DNA of 25,784 nt from Methanoregulaceae archaeon (GTDB lineage: Archaea; Halobacteriota; Methanomicrobia; Methanomicrobiales; Methanospirillaceae), in assembly GCA_019695435.1 (NCBI GenBank), contig JACTVF010000027.1, positions 1-25,784 of the forward strand, given 5' to 3'. Below are positions 1-10,344 of the stretch, piece after piece (the first letter of the stretch is position 1; each line of letters opens with the position of its first letter). The notes below the pieces were generated by a model, which ran no database searches, had not been told where the DNA came from, and saw only the letters and a program-made list of their open reading frames with translations. The position numbers and the translations under genes are program-made.

Positions 1-1
1 T

Positions 2-1234
2 GAGACCGGCCACATGGAATGTGTGATAATAACCCAGGACGGAAAGGAAATTCCCGCTATTCTCTCTGCTTCTCCGATTATCAGTGAAAACCGTATCGCG
101 GGAATCAGGGGGGTCATCGTTGACATCACAGAGCAGAAAAGTCTTGAACAGGCTCTTCGGGAAAGCGAGCTGCGGTTCCGGGAGCTGGCCGAGCTCGTCC
201 CGCAGTTTATCTTCGAGACCGACCGTAACTTCCGGTTCACCTATCTCAACCTGGGCGCGTTGACTATCGCCGGGTATTCGAATGATGACATCACGCAGGG
301 ACTCGACGCCCTTTCCCTTGTTGATATTACTGATCGTCCTCAAATCAGGGACACATTCACACGGATTCTCAACGGTGAAGTTGTGCCCCCGCTTCAGTTC
401 CCGCTCAATAAAAAGGACCGGGAGAAGCTTCCGGTTCTCATGTACGCCACGCCAATTGTCAGGGATAATAACTATGCAGGAATACGCGGTATTATTGTCG
501 ATATAGCAGACCAGAAACGGCTCGAGACTGCACTCGCAACGACAAACAAGAAACTCAATATGATGAACAACCTGACACGCCACGATGTCCTGAATAATAT
601 TACCGGACTTATCGGCCTTGTCGATATGCTGGGTGAGATGACTCCTGACAGCAAGATACTAGTGCTGGTCTCGGAAATCCGGAACCTGATTATTAAGATA
701 AAGGATCAGATTATCTTCACCAGGGACTACCAGCTCGTGGGAGTAAAGGCTCCGCAGTGGGAGAGCCTCTGTAAGGAAGTCAGGAACGCGGCATCAGTAA
801 TCGGGCTGAATGCAGTACGCTTGAATCTGCCGGAATCTGATAAGGAAATATACGCAGATCCCCTTTTTGGCAGGGTTTTCTACAACCTGATTGATAACAG
901 TTTTAGGCACGGGGGATCGGTCCGAAGCATTTCGATTGAAACAGAGGTTTTACCGGAGGGGAGTCTCCTTGTCCGGTACTGTGACGATGGCATTGGCATT
1001 CCCCCCGATGAGAAGAATCTGATTTTTGAACAGGGGTACGGTAAAAATACCGGGTTCGGCCTCTTTATCATCCGCGAGATCCTGGGAATAACCGGCCTCA
1101 CCATCCAGGAGAACGGGATTTTCAGGAGCGGGGTTCAGTTCGAGATTACAGTCCCGAAAGGAGCATGGAGGCCGGCATCAGATGAAAAGAGCCCAGAACT
1201 TGATCCAAAAAAAGATAAGGGATTGAACGGATGA
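2..1234 (+). CDS. PAS-domain histidine kinase, 5'-truncated by window edge
   Basis: The reading frame is open to the first base, so the first ATG at 14 is probably internal and the true start lies upstream. The visible part begins in the C-terminal half of one PAS domain (ending GVIVDITEQK), followed by a full PAS domain (about residues 48-170 counting from base 14). A dimerisation/phospho-acceptor segment follows with the motif TRHDVLNN (His about 190), then a HATPase_c domain: N-box NLIDNSFRHGG (about 291), G1 DDGIGIPPDE and G2 GYGKNTGFGLF. No membrane segment is visible, so the visible portion is probably cytoplasmic. It would autophosphorylate on histidine and pass phosphate to a receiver; the response regulator 7 bases downstream is the obvious partner. 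The kinase core is closely similar to that of the large kinase at 10345-14196. The signal sensed is unknown. Confidence 0.93.
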   Translation, partial: ETGHMECVIITQDGKEIPAILSASPIISENRIAGIRGVIVDITEQKSLEQALRESELRFRELAELVPQFIFETDRNFRFTYLNLGALTIAGYSNDDITQGLDALSLVDITDRPQIRDTFTRILNGEVVPPLQFPLNKKDREKLPVLMYATPIVRDNNYAGIRGIIVDIADQKRLETALATTNKKLNMMNNLTRHDVLNNITGLIGLVDMLGEMTPDSKILVLVSEIRNLIIKIKDQIIFTRDYQLVGVKAPQWESLCKEVRNAASVIGLNAVRLNLPESDKEIYADPLFGRVFYNLIDNSFRHGGSVRSISIETEVLPEGSLLVRYCDDGIGIPPDEKNLIFEQGYGKNTGFGLFIIREILGITGLTIQENGIFRSGVQFEITVPKGAWRPASDEKSPELDPKKDKGLNG

Positions 1235-1241
1235 ATGAACT

Positions 1242-1607
1242 ATGACGAAGATCCTCCTTGTTGAAGATGATGATATTGTCGCCCGGGTTGCCACCTGGCG
1301 CCTGGAAAAGTTAGGCTATGAAGTCTGCGGAAGGGCGACCAACAGTGCCGATGCCCTGAAACTGGCGGGAGAACATCATCCCGATCTCGTCCTGATGGAT
1401 ATCAATATTGTCGGACCAGATGACGGGATAACGACCGCGAAGATGCTGAAAGAAGTGACCGATGCACGGATAGTGTATCTTACCTCACAGAGCGACGATG
1501 AGACCATTATCCGGGCGGCCGAGACCCAGCCTGCCGGCTACATTGCAAAACCATTTGAGGATAAGGATCTCAAGATAGGAATTGAGATCGCGCTCCGGAA
1601 AAAATAA
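1242..1607 (+). CDS. Single-domain response regulator (CheY-like receiver)
   Basis: This is a 121-residue stand-alone receiver domain. The acidic pocket (ED-D near residues 8-10), phospho-acceptor Asp53 in LMDINI, Thr81 in YLTSQ and Lys103 in IAKPF are all present, so it should be phosphorylatable. There is no DNA-binding or output domain; its effect must come from protein-protein contact or from handing phosphate on. It begins 7 bases after the stop of the upstream kinase, so the two are almost certainly cotranscribed and functionally paired. It is typical of single-domain regulators that accompany PAS kinases in methanogens. The family call is firm; the output is unknown. Confidence 0.93.
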   Translation: MTKILLVEDDDIVARVATWRLEKLGYEVCGRATNSADALKLAGEHHPDLVLMDINIVGPDDGITTAKMLKEVTDARIVYLTSQSDDETIIRAAETQPAGYIAKPFEDKDLKIGIEIALRKK

Positions 1608-1949
1608 ATGTATCAAAAGTAGTTTATAATGTCAGAATTGGCGTTTTTTCATACGGGATGATCGTTCGGAAGTATTTTCCTATCAAAATCCGAAAATTAC
1701 ACCACTGCTACATTTTTCCAAAGGAAACTTCTTAGGGATATTTTTTTATTTGCTACCGATGAGCGGCCGGAAACGGTGGCTGCAATGATACAGGGATTTG
1801 TCCGGCATGGGGATGGCGGAGATGATTGAGATCTGATCTGTCACGGAGGTCGCGAACCTTACGGTATCCGATAAAACGATACAATGACATGAAGAGAGCA
1901 TTCGCTCTTTACTAAAACATTACAAGAACAGATGCCGTGTAAGAAGGAA
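1608..1949. other. Intergenic region, 3' side of rRNA operon; possible coding remnant
   Basis: About 340 bases separate the response regulator from the 5S gene, which converges on it. The first half is A/T-rich. A short + frame from roughly 1683 to 1831 stays open and ends in a peptide like ERPETVAAMIQGFVRHG before a stop. It has no convincing start and could be the tail of a decayed gene or chance. A short imperfect hairpin (AGAGC/GCTCT near 1897-1913) is also present. No RNA gene is recognised here. Confidence 0.4.
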
Positions 1950-1950
1950 A
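1937..1950 (-). terminator. Pyrimidine-rich putative terminator after 5S rRNA
   Basis: On the minus strand the 5S gene is followed immediately by a C/T-rich tract (CCTTTCCTTCTT). Archaeal RNA polymerase commonly terminates at U-rich tracts without needing a strong hairpin, and this is the end of the rRNA operon. The position is suggestive only; no strong stem-loop sits directly before it except the closing helix of 5S itself. Confidence 0.35.
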
Positions 1951-2078
1951 GGTGATAGCAGCTTGGTATGGTTCCCGGGGACTCGCGTACCTCAGTACAG
2001 CATACTACGTGTGTCGGCTTAACTGCTGGGTTCGGAATGAGACCAGGTGTTTCCCGACAGCTATGGCCGCTATCACCA
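1950..2078 (-). rRNA. rrf: 5S ribosomal RNA
   Basis: The minus-strand transcript shows the closing helix I of 5S rRNA: GGTGATAGC at the 5' side pairs with GCTATCACC at the 3' side (plus-strand 2069-2077 with 1951-1959). Between them is the conserved 5S core, including CCGAACCCAGCAGTTAAGCC and a GAGTACTG-like arm region. Length, about 128 nt, fits archaeal 5S. It is the last gene of the rRNA operon, about 87 bases downstream of tRNA-Cys. The exact ends are estimated from the helix. Confidence 0.93.
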
Positions 2079-2165
2079 CATGATTTGCTTGATTTTTGTT
2101 TGCAGCCGAAGAACTAGATGCTGTTCTTCGTCAGACCGGTATTCCATTGCTGGAACCCGGTCCAA

Positions 2166-2236
2166 GCCAAGGTCCGGATTTGAACCGGAGTGTAGTTGAT
2201 CTGCAGTCAACCGCGTGGCCGCTCCGCCACCTTGGC
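2166..2236 (-). tRNA. tRNA-Cys (anticodon GCA)
   Basis: The minus strand folds into a standard 71-nt cloverleaf. The acceptor strands GCCAAGG and CCTTGGC are perfectly complementary. The anticodon arm is GTTGA-CTGCAGA-TCAAC with anticodon GCA, and the T arm is CCGG-TTCAAAT-CCGG. CCA is not encoded. No intron is seen. It lies between the 23S 3' processing stem and 5S, so it should be cotranscribed with rRNA and cut out by RNase P and tRNase Z. In haloarchaeal operons the tRNA-Cys gene typically follows 5S, so this order is notable. Confidence 0.96.
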
Positions 2237-2281
2237 GACCGTGTAGGATGATACCCTATCCTGTATGTCAGGATACGATAT

Positions 2282-2315
2282 AAGGTTTGCACTCAGAATT
2301 TCGTCTGGGTTTAGC
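2282..2315 (-). other. 23S 3'-flank processing stem (BHB half)
   Basis: This is the 3' strand of the pre-23S processing helix. Bases 2282-2296 are exactly complementary to 5267-5281 (15 bp) and 2307-2315 to 5248-5256 (9 bp). The 10-nt gaps between them can be paired as G-U and A-U, a 3-nt AAA bulge on this strand (2299-2301), a 4-bp helix, a 3-nt AAA bulge on the other strand, and one more pair. That is the canonical archaeal bulge-helix-bulge cleaved by the tRNA-splicing endonuclease, so pre-23S is probably excised and circularised or trimmed through this site. Confidence 0.85.
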
Positions 2316-2317
2316 GT

Positions 2318-5247
<2,930 letters not shown>

Positions 5248-5281
5248 GCTAAACCCATTTAACGTCCTGAGTGCAAACCTT
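5248..5281 (-). other. 23S 5'-flank processing stem (BHB half)
   Basis: This is the 5' strand of the pre-23S processing helix. It carries GGTTTGCACTCAG in the transcript, pairing with 2284-2296, and GGGTTTAGC, pairing with 2307-2315. The central 4-bp helix uses CGTT (5264-5261) against GACG on the other strand, allowing one G-U pair, and the AAA bulge on this strand is 5260-5258. Together with 2282-2315 it forms a textbook BHB motif. Confidence 0.85.
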
Positions 5282-5355
5282 TACACGGCCTCGCAAAGTC
5301 ATTGGTTTGACTTTCAGCCCTTCCCTCGTGATTCACATCTCGAGGTGCATCTAAA

Positions 5356-5379
5356 CAGCCCCCTAGGATTCGAACCCAG
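5356..5379 (-). pseudogene. tRNA-like T-arm remnant in the 16S-23S spacer
   Basis: On the minus strand, CTGGG-TTCGAAT-CCTAG makes a proper tRNA T stem and loop (one G-U pair) and is followed by GGGGCTG, as a 3' acceptor strand would be. No matching 5' acceptor (CAGCCCC or a wobble variant) and no anticodon arm are found upstream in the spacer. The spacer of many euryarchaeal rRNA operons holds tRNA-Ala(TGC), and no TGC anticodon loop is present here. This is therefore best read as a decayed tRNA or chance T-arm mimic, not a functional tRNA. Confidence 0.35.
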
Positions 5380-5441
5380 ACTGTGTGCCACCTTATTCTT
5401 GACACCTGAGCCTTTTCATGTCGACACCGGCAATTTTACAG

Positions 5442-5458
5442 TTTGTCCAGTAACCGCT
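5442..5458 (-). other. 16S 3'-trailer processing stem
   Basis: The transcript sequence AGCGGTTACT followed by GGACAAA pairs with TTTGTTT followed by AGTAACCGCT in the 16S leader (plus-strand 7006-7022). The helix is a continuous 17-bp stem with two G-U pairs. This is the expected pre-16S processing helix. A canonical BHB is not obvious inside it by eye, unlike the 23S stem. Confidence 0.8.
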
Positions 5459-5482
5459 TTGTTACCCGAAATAAAATTCGTT

Positions 5483-6950
<1,468 letters not shown>

Positions 6951-7005
6951 TCTAATTGTACACTTGTACGCACACTAAATATCTGAACCTTAAATTCGAG
7001 GAATT

Positions 7006-7022
7006 AGCGGTTACTAAACAAA
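7006..7022 (-). other. 16S 5'-leader processing stem
   Basis: This is the leader half of the 17-bp pre-16S processing helix. TTTGTTTAGTAACCGCT in the transcript pairs with the trailer at 5442-5458. It starts about 56 bases upstream of the mature 16S 5' end. Confidence 0.8.
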
Positions 7023-7153
7023 TTTCCGCATTGCCAGTATCAACGTCAGAACCAACTCCGGTCAAGCCGGGTATCGTTGGATCTCCATCAAAGAATGCTT
7101 GTGTTCGTCGTGTTTGTTCACTCGAACACGGGCTCATAATGTAGGTCACAGAA

Positions 7154-7168
7154 CCTTATATACTTTCG
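7154..7168 (-). promoter_or_regulatory. rRNA operon proximal promoter (BRE/TATA)
   Basis: The minus strand reads CGAAAGTATATAAGG, a strong archaeal BRE plus TATA box. The start point expected about 26 bases downstream falls near 7133, at the conserved GAGCCCGTGTT block. It is inside repeat copy B and gives a leader of about 180 bases before 16S. Confidence 0.7.
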
Positions 7169-7288
7169 TACCTGCATTATTTGTCTTCGGAACCAAGCTC
7201 CGGACACTAGCCGGTTTTGTTGGTTCTTCATCACACGTTTTTCGTCGTGTTTTTGATGTAAACACGGGCTCTTAATATAGGTTTCAGG

Positions 7289-7303
7289 ATTATTTATACC
7301 TTG
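7289..7303 (-). promoter_or_regulatory. rRNA operon distal promoter (BRE/TATA)
   Basis: The minus strand reads AAGGTATAAATAAT, placed 135 bases upstream of the proximal TATA box and in the same relation to the GAGCCCGTGTT block. The predicted start is near 7270. It is the second of two tandem rRNA promoters. Confidence 0.7.
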
Positions 7304-7369
7304 TTGCCTTAATGTGACCCACTTCGGAACCGACACCGCCCGAAGGCGATTTTCGTCGGGTCTTCATCA

Positions 7370-8131
7370 GAAATTGTGGATCATATTATTCCACAGACTA
7401 CGATTTAAAGATTACCCCAACATGTTCCCGTTTTTCCGGCTGTGTTATATTTACCGGAAAAGTATTCTTGGAACAGATAATTCCCAAAATCTTTACAAAC
7501 CGGATTCCAGATTCATACTTCCTGATTTGGGATAAAGAGGCCCGGACAAGGCATGCCATTAGACACGTCCGCACCCGAAAATCCGGGAATAAATCCAATA
7601 GACCCCAGAATCGTGCCTAAAAACCAGAAATGGTTTATTATAGGGCGGGAATACCTACCCGCAAAACAACCTGCCGGGCATGGTCGCGCAGGAAACATCA
7701 TGAATTTGACACATCCCTGCCGCATCTTGTCCGTGTAGACACGCGACCCATGGTGAAATAGCAGGAACCTAGTCCCTCCTGCTGAGACCCCTTTGTCGTA
7801 CTGGAAATATCCCCCCAACAGTTTTCCCCCACCGACCCCCCTTACACAAAATAATCGGAAATTAACCGGGGTTATGTATATTTTTCCATCGGAAGAATGA
7901 GACAGAAACGGGCGTAAAATAGAGCCGGATCGCATCACAAAGGGATGGGGTCAATGGGGGAAAACTAAAGACTTTCCAAATGAAATAATGCAACCTTTTT
8001 TCCCCCCAGACCCCCACGGCAACCACCAAGACTTTCTTTGTCCCAAACATTCTTTCTGCTAAGAACTGCATGAATATTCCACCGTGCGGGTTGTTTGAAC
8101 CGCCTAAACGTCAAAAACTACGGCGGAGTGT
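7370..8131. other. Long intergenic region without a convincing gene
   Basis: About 760 bases. The open frames here have poor composition and no recognisable domain. The sequence holds several stem-loops: AAACCA-GAAA-TGGTTT at 7621-7636, GCGGG/CCCGC at 7645-7662, and AGCAGGA/TCCTGCT at 7760-7783. It also has C-rich and T-rich patches toward 8000-8030. A minus-strand TATA-like stretch (AAAAATATACATAA, about 7875-7889) could start a transcript covering the hairpins. No known RNA family is recognised. Confidence 0.4.
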
Positions 8132-8648
8132 ATGAGGAATTCTATGAGATATTTCAAGCCCAAACCCGGAACAAAGAGTGCAGTCCGTATTCTGAATACG
8201 CCGTTTGCCGATATCACGGCATTTAGCAGGGTTGTGCGGTCGCTCATCCTGATGAATCCGATCGGCTGCACTGCCTACCGCAGTGTAAAAAAGTCCCATC
8301 CCCCCTCTGGAGATCGTGCGGGAGATGTACACCGCAAAATTCCTGTACACGAATGATAAGGGGAAGCGGATCGGGACCGGGCAGGAAATGTATGATTCCG
8401 TTGACGGATACGAATTCGGTATCGCTGCCATGATCTCCAACATGGCCAACATCGCAGCACACCGGGGCAGGGTACGGCACATCACGGGTGCCGACCACTT
8501 CTCTGTCCTCCTGAAATGCCACGACCCGAACGGCGAACTGTATTTCCTCAGTATTGCCCGCGACCGGATTACGTTGTCATCATATATCGATGACGGAATC
8601 CGGAAACGGGTCGAGAAATGGGCGGATGGAGTGCCGGGGCTGACGTAA
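8132..8648 (+). pseudogene. Conserved-looking hypothetical protein, broken by a 1-base frameshift
   Basis: The N-terminal part is read in one frame from ATG 8132 or, more likely, ATG 8144, which has GAGGA a few bases upstream and begins MRYFKPKPGTKS. The C-terminal part is read in the next frame (open from 8289, containing PPLEIVREMYTAKF through KRVEKWADGVPGLT). The two join cleanly if one A is removed from the A6 run at 8287-8292 (...YRSVK then SPIPPLEIV...), giving an uninterrupted product of about 167 residues. Both halves have protein-like composition with no internal stops. The short GTG-start frame at 8316 alone would lack the first 57 residues. No family is recognised. The break may be a real mutation, programmed slippage or a homopolymer sequencing error. 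Confidence 0.6.
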
Positions 8649-8779
8649 ATCATCAAATGACACGAGAAGCGTGCCGGTTTCCCCCGCTGCCCGTTTCCGG
8701 TAACGTACCTCCCTCGGCATGAACCACACATTCTATCCTGCACAACCATAGAAAGAAAGAGAAATATCCTCACGATGCA

Positions 8780-10207
8780 ATGGAACGTATGCACCGGCGA
8801 CAACCCTGCCCGACAAGCCATTATCTCCTGATCATTCTGGTTCTCCTGATCGGATGCCTTTTATTATTTGCCCTGCCGGCAGCGGCAGAAACGACCGGCA
8901 CCATCCAGATCTCTTCGACTCCTGCCGGCAGCGACGCGTGCCTTGACAGTACCGACAACTCCGGGAACTGCATCGCATTCGACAGCACCGGGTTTGCTGA
9001 ATTCTTCAACGTGCCCGGGGACAGTTCCCATTCCGTCTCCATCTTCCTTGACGGCTACCAGACCTACACGACGACGGTCTACGTACCGGCAGACCAGGCG
9101 GTTGTCTTGAATGCGGTGCTGCAACCCGGCACCGCAGCAGCCACCACCACTCCCGCAACACCACCTGCCCCGGATCTCTGGCAGGGCATTCTGAGCGCGA
9201 TCCGCAGCCTGATTCCCCGGGCGTTCAACAGTAACACCGGCAGCAGCGCCAGTCCCGTGAGTGCCGTAGCTACCGGGAGCGGCCCCTCCATCTCCGCTAC
9301 CGCGACCGGCAGTTCTGAGCCTTCAGCCGCCGGGAGCCAGAAAGTGATCGCCGCCTACTGGTACCTCTATCCTGATCCAAACGATGACACCTATAGTCTG
9401 GTTATGTCGGCGCAGGACCAGATCCCGTGGAAAAAGATCAATCGCCTCTACATCGGGTTTGCAACGGTAAAGAATGGGGTGCTCACCGATCTGCCTGCCG
9501 GGACTTCAGCGGATGATGCCGCACAGAGAGCGAAGGTGCAGGGAAGGATCTGGGAGGTCGTTTCACTCTGCCGGCAAAACAACCCGGGTGCAGAGATCTT
9601 TATCACGTCGAACTTCGGAGGCGACCTTGACCACGAATACCTCGTGGCAGCGCAGGACCCGCAGAAGTTCGCGGACAGCGTCCTTGCCTACCTGAAGGCA
9701 TATGATCTTGACGGGTATGACATGGACTGGGAAAGCGGGAAGATCGACGATTATGCACCGCAGCTGACCTCGCTTCTCTCGAACTGCCATGCCACGTTTG
9801 CGGCAGCAGGGAACAACCCGCAGGGCAGAACCTACCTGCTGACCCATACGGTCTGGCCCGGGGTCGAATCGGCACAGACCGTCGACGGACTCAAGGACAG
9901 CGTTGACCAGCTCAACCTGATGACCTACGGGACCGGGGACAAGTACGATCTCGTATCGTACGCTGATGCTTATGCCGCTGCCGGCTTCCCCTACGGAAAG
10001 ATGATCGGTGGAGTCGAGAGTGAATCGGGATATTCCGATAACGCGGGGCCGGATACACAGGCATCTGTCGCGGCTAAATGCACCTATGTAAAAGAGCATA
10101 ACCTGGCCGGCCTCTTCGAGTGGCGCATGGATAACGACATGCGGCCCGATAAAAGCCCGCCGACGTACCAAGTGACGGGATGGATGTCCGATTGCCTCGC
10201 CGGGTAA
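8780..10207 (+). CDS. Secreted PEGA-domain / GH18 glycosidase-like protein
   Basis: A 475-residue exported protein. Residues about 14-36 form a hydrophobic signal sequence ending ALPAAA, with a possible lipobox-like LIGC inside it. A PEGA domain follows (about 40-115, GTIQISSTPAG...) with Cys54 and Cys64 that could form a disulfide. A Thr/Ser/Ala/Pro-rich linker (about 116-185) leads to a GH18 (chitinase-family) barrel (about 187-475). The catalytic signature DxxDxDxE is intact as DGYDMDWE (311-318, acid/base Glu318). MTYGTGD (381 onward) and a late LFEWRMD strand match other GH18 barrel positions. It probably hydrolyses a beta-1,4 GlcNAc-containing polymer outside the cell or is wall-associated; the substrate is unknown. 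No clear operon partner is seen, and a kinase gene starts 137 bases downstream on the same strand. Confidence 0.88.
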   Translation: MERMHRRQPCPTSHYLLIILVLLIGCLLLFALPAAAETTGTIQISSTPAGSDACLDSTDNSGNCIAFDSTGFAEFFNVPGDSSHSVSIFLDGYQTYTTTVYVPADQAVVLNAVLQPGTAAATTTPATPPAPDLWQGILSAIRSLIPRAFNSNTGSSASPVSAVATGSGPSISATATGSSEPSAAGSQKVIAAYWYLYPDPNDDTYSLVMSAQDQIPWKKINRLYIGFATVKNGVLTDLPAGTSADDAAQRAKVQGRIWEVVSLCRQNNPGAEIFITSNFGGDLDHEYLVAAQDPQKFADSVLAYLKAYDLDGYDMDWESGKIDDYAPQLTSLLSNCHATFAAAGNNPQGRTYLLTHTVWPGVESAQTVDGLKDSVDQLNLMTYGTGDKYDLVSYADAYAAAGFPYGKMIGGVESESGYSDNAGPDTQASVAAKCTYVKEHNLAGLFEWRMDNDMRPDKSPPTYQVTGWMSDCLAG

Positions 10208-10290
10208 TCCCTTGTAGGGGATGACGGACGAGGTGAGACGATCCTTATGTATACAACAGCACCAGCAAATGGACTGTTAAGCAAATCCAA

Positions 10291-10299
10291 AGATATATC
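10291..10299 (+). promoter_or_regulatory. Putative TATA promoter for the REC-PAS kinase
   Basis: ATCCAAAGATATATCG looks like a BRE plus TATA box about 50 bases before the kinase start. Transcription would begin near 10320 and leave a 5' leader of about 25-35 bases. Called by motif only. Confidence 0.4.
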
Positions 10300-10344
10300 G
10301 CCCATCAACAAGAGAAACGGAATTCATCCGCATTCCCCGGGAAT

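Larger units (their letters stand above)
7048..7369 (-). repeat. Tandem ~136-bp imperfect repeat containing the rRNA promoters
   Basis: Two full copies run about 7104-7233 and 7240-7369 with a period of 136 bases. Shared blocks include AACACGGGCTC (7125 and 7261), a TATA element (7154 and 7289), CTTCGGAACC (7185 and 7322) and TCTTCATCA (7225 and 7361). The distal end of a third, more degenerate copy (GAACCAACTCCGG... TCTCCATCA, about 7049-7090) lies next to the 16S leader. Each full copy has one TATA promoter pointing toward 16S, so the duplication multiplied promoters, a usual way to raise rRNA output. Confidence 0.8.

Noticed and set aside
7513..7938. 141-codon minus-strand frame in the region upstream of the rRNA operon
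   Set aside because: Composition is not protein-like, it overlaps several other frames and hairpins, and no domain or ribosome-binding site is visible.
8111..8821. 236-codon minus-strand frame
   Set aside because: It is antisense to the frameshifted gene at 8132-8648, whose peptide is far more protein-like, and it runs into the start of the PEGA-GH18 gene.
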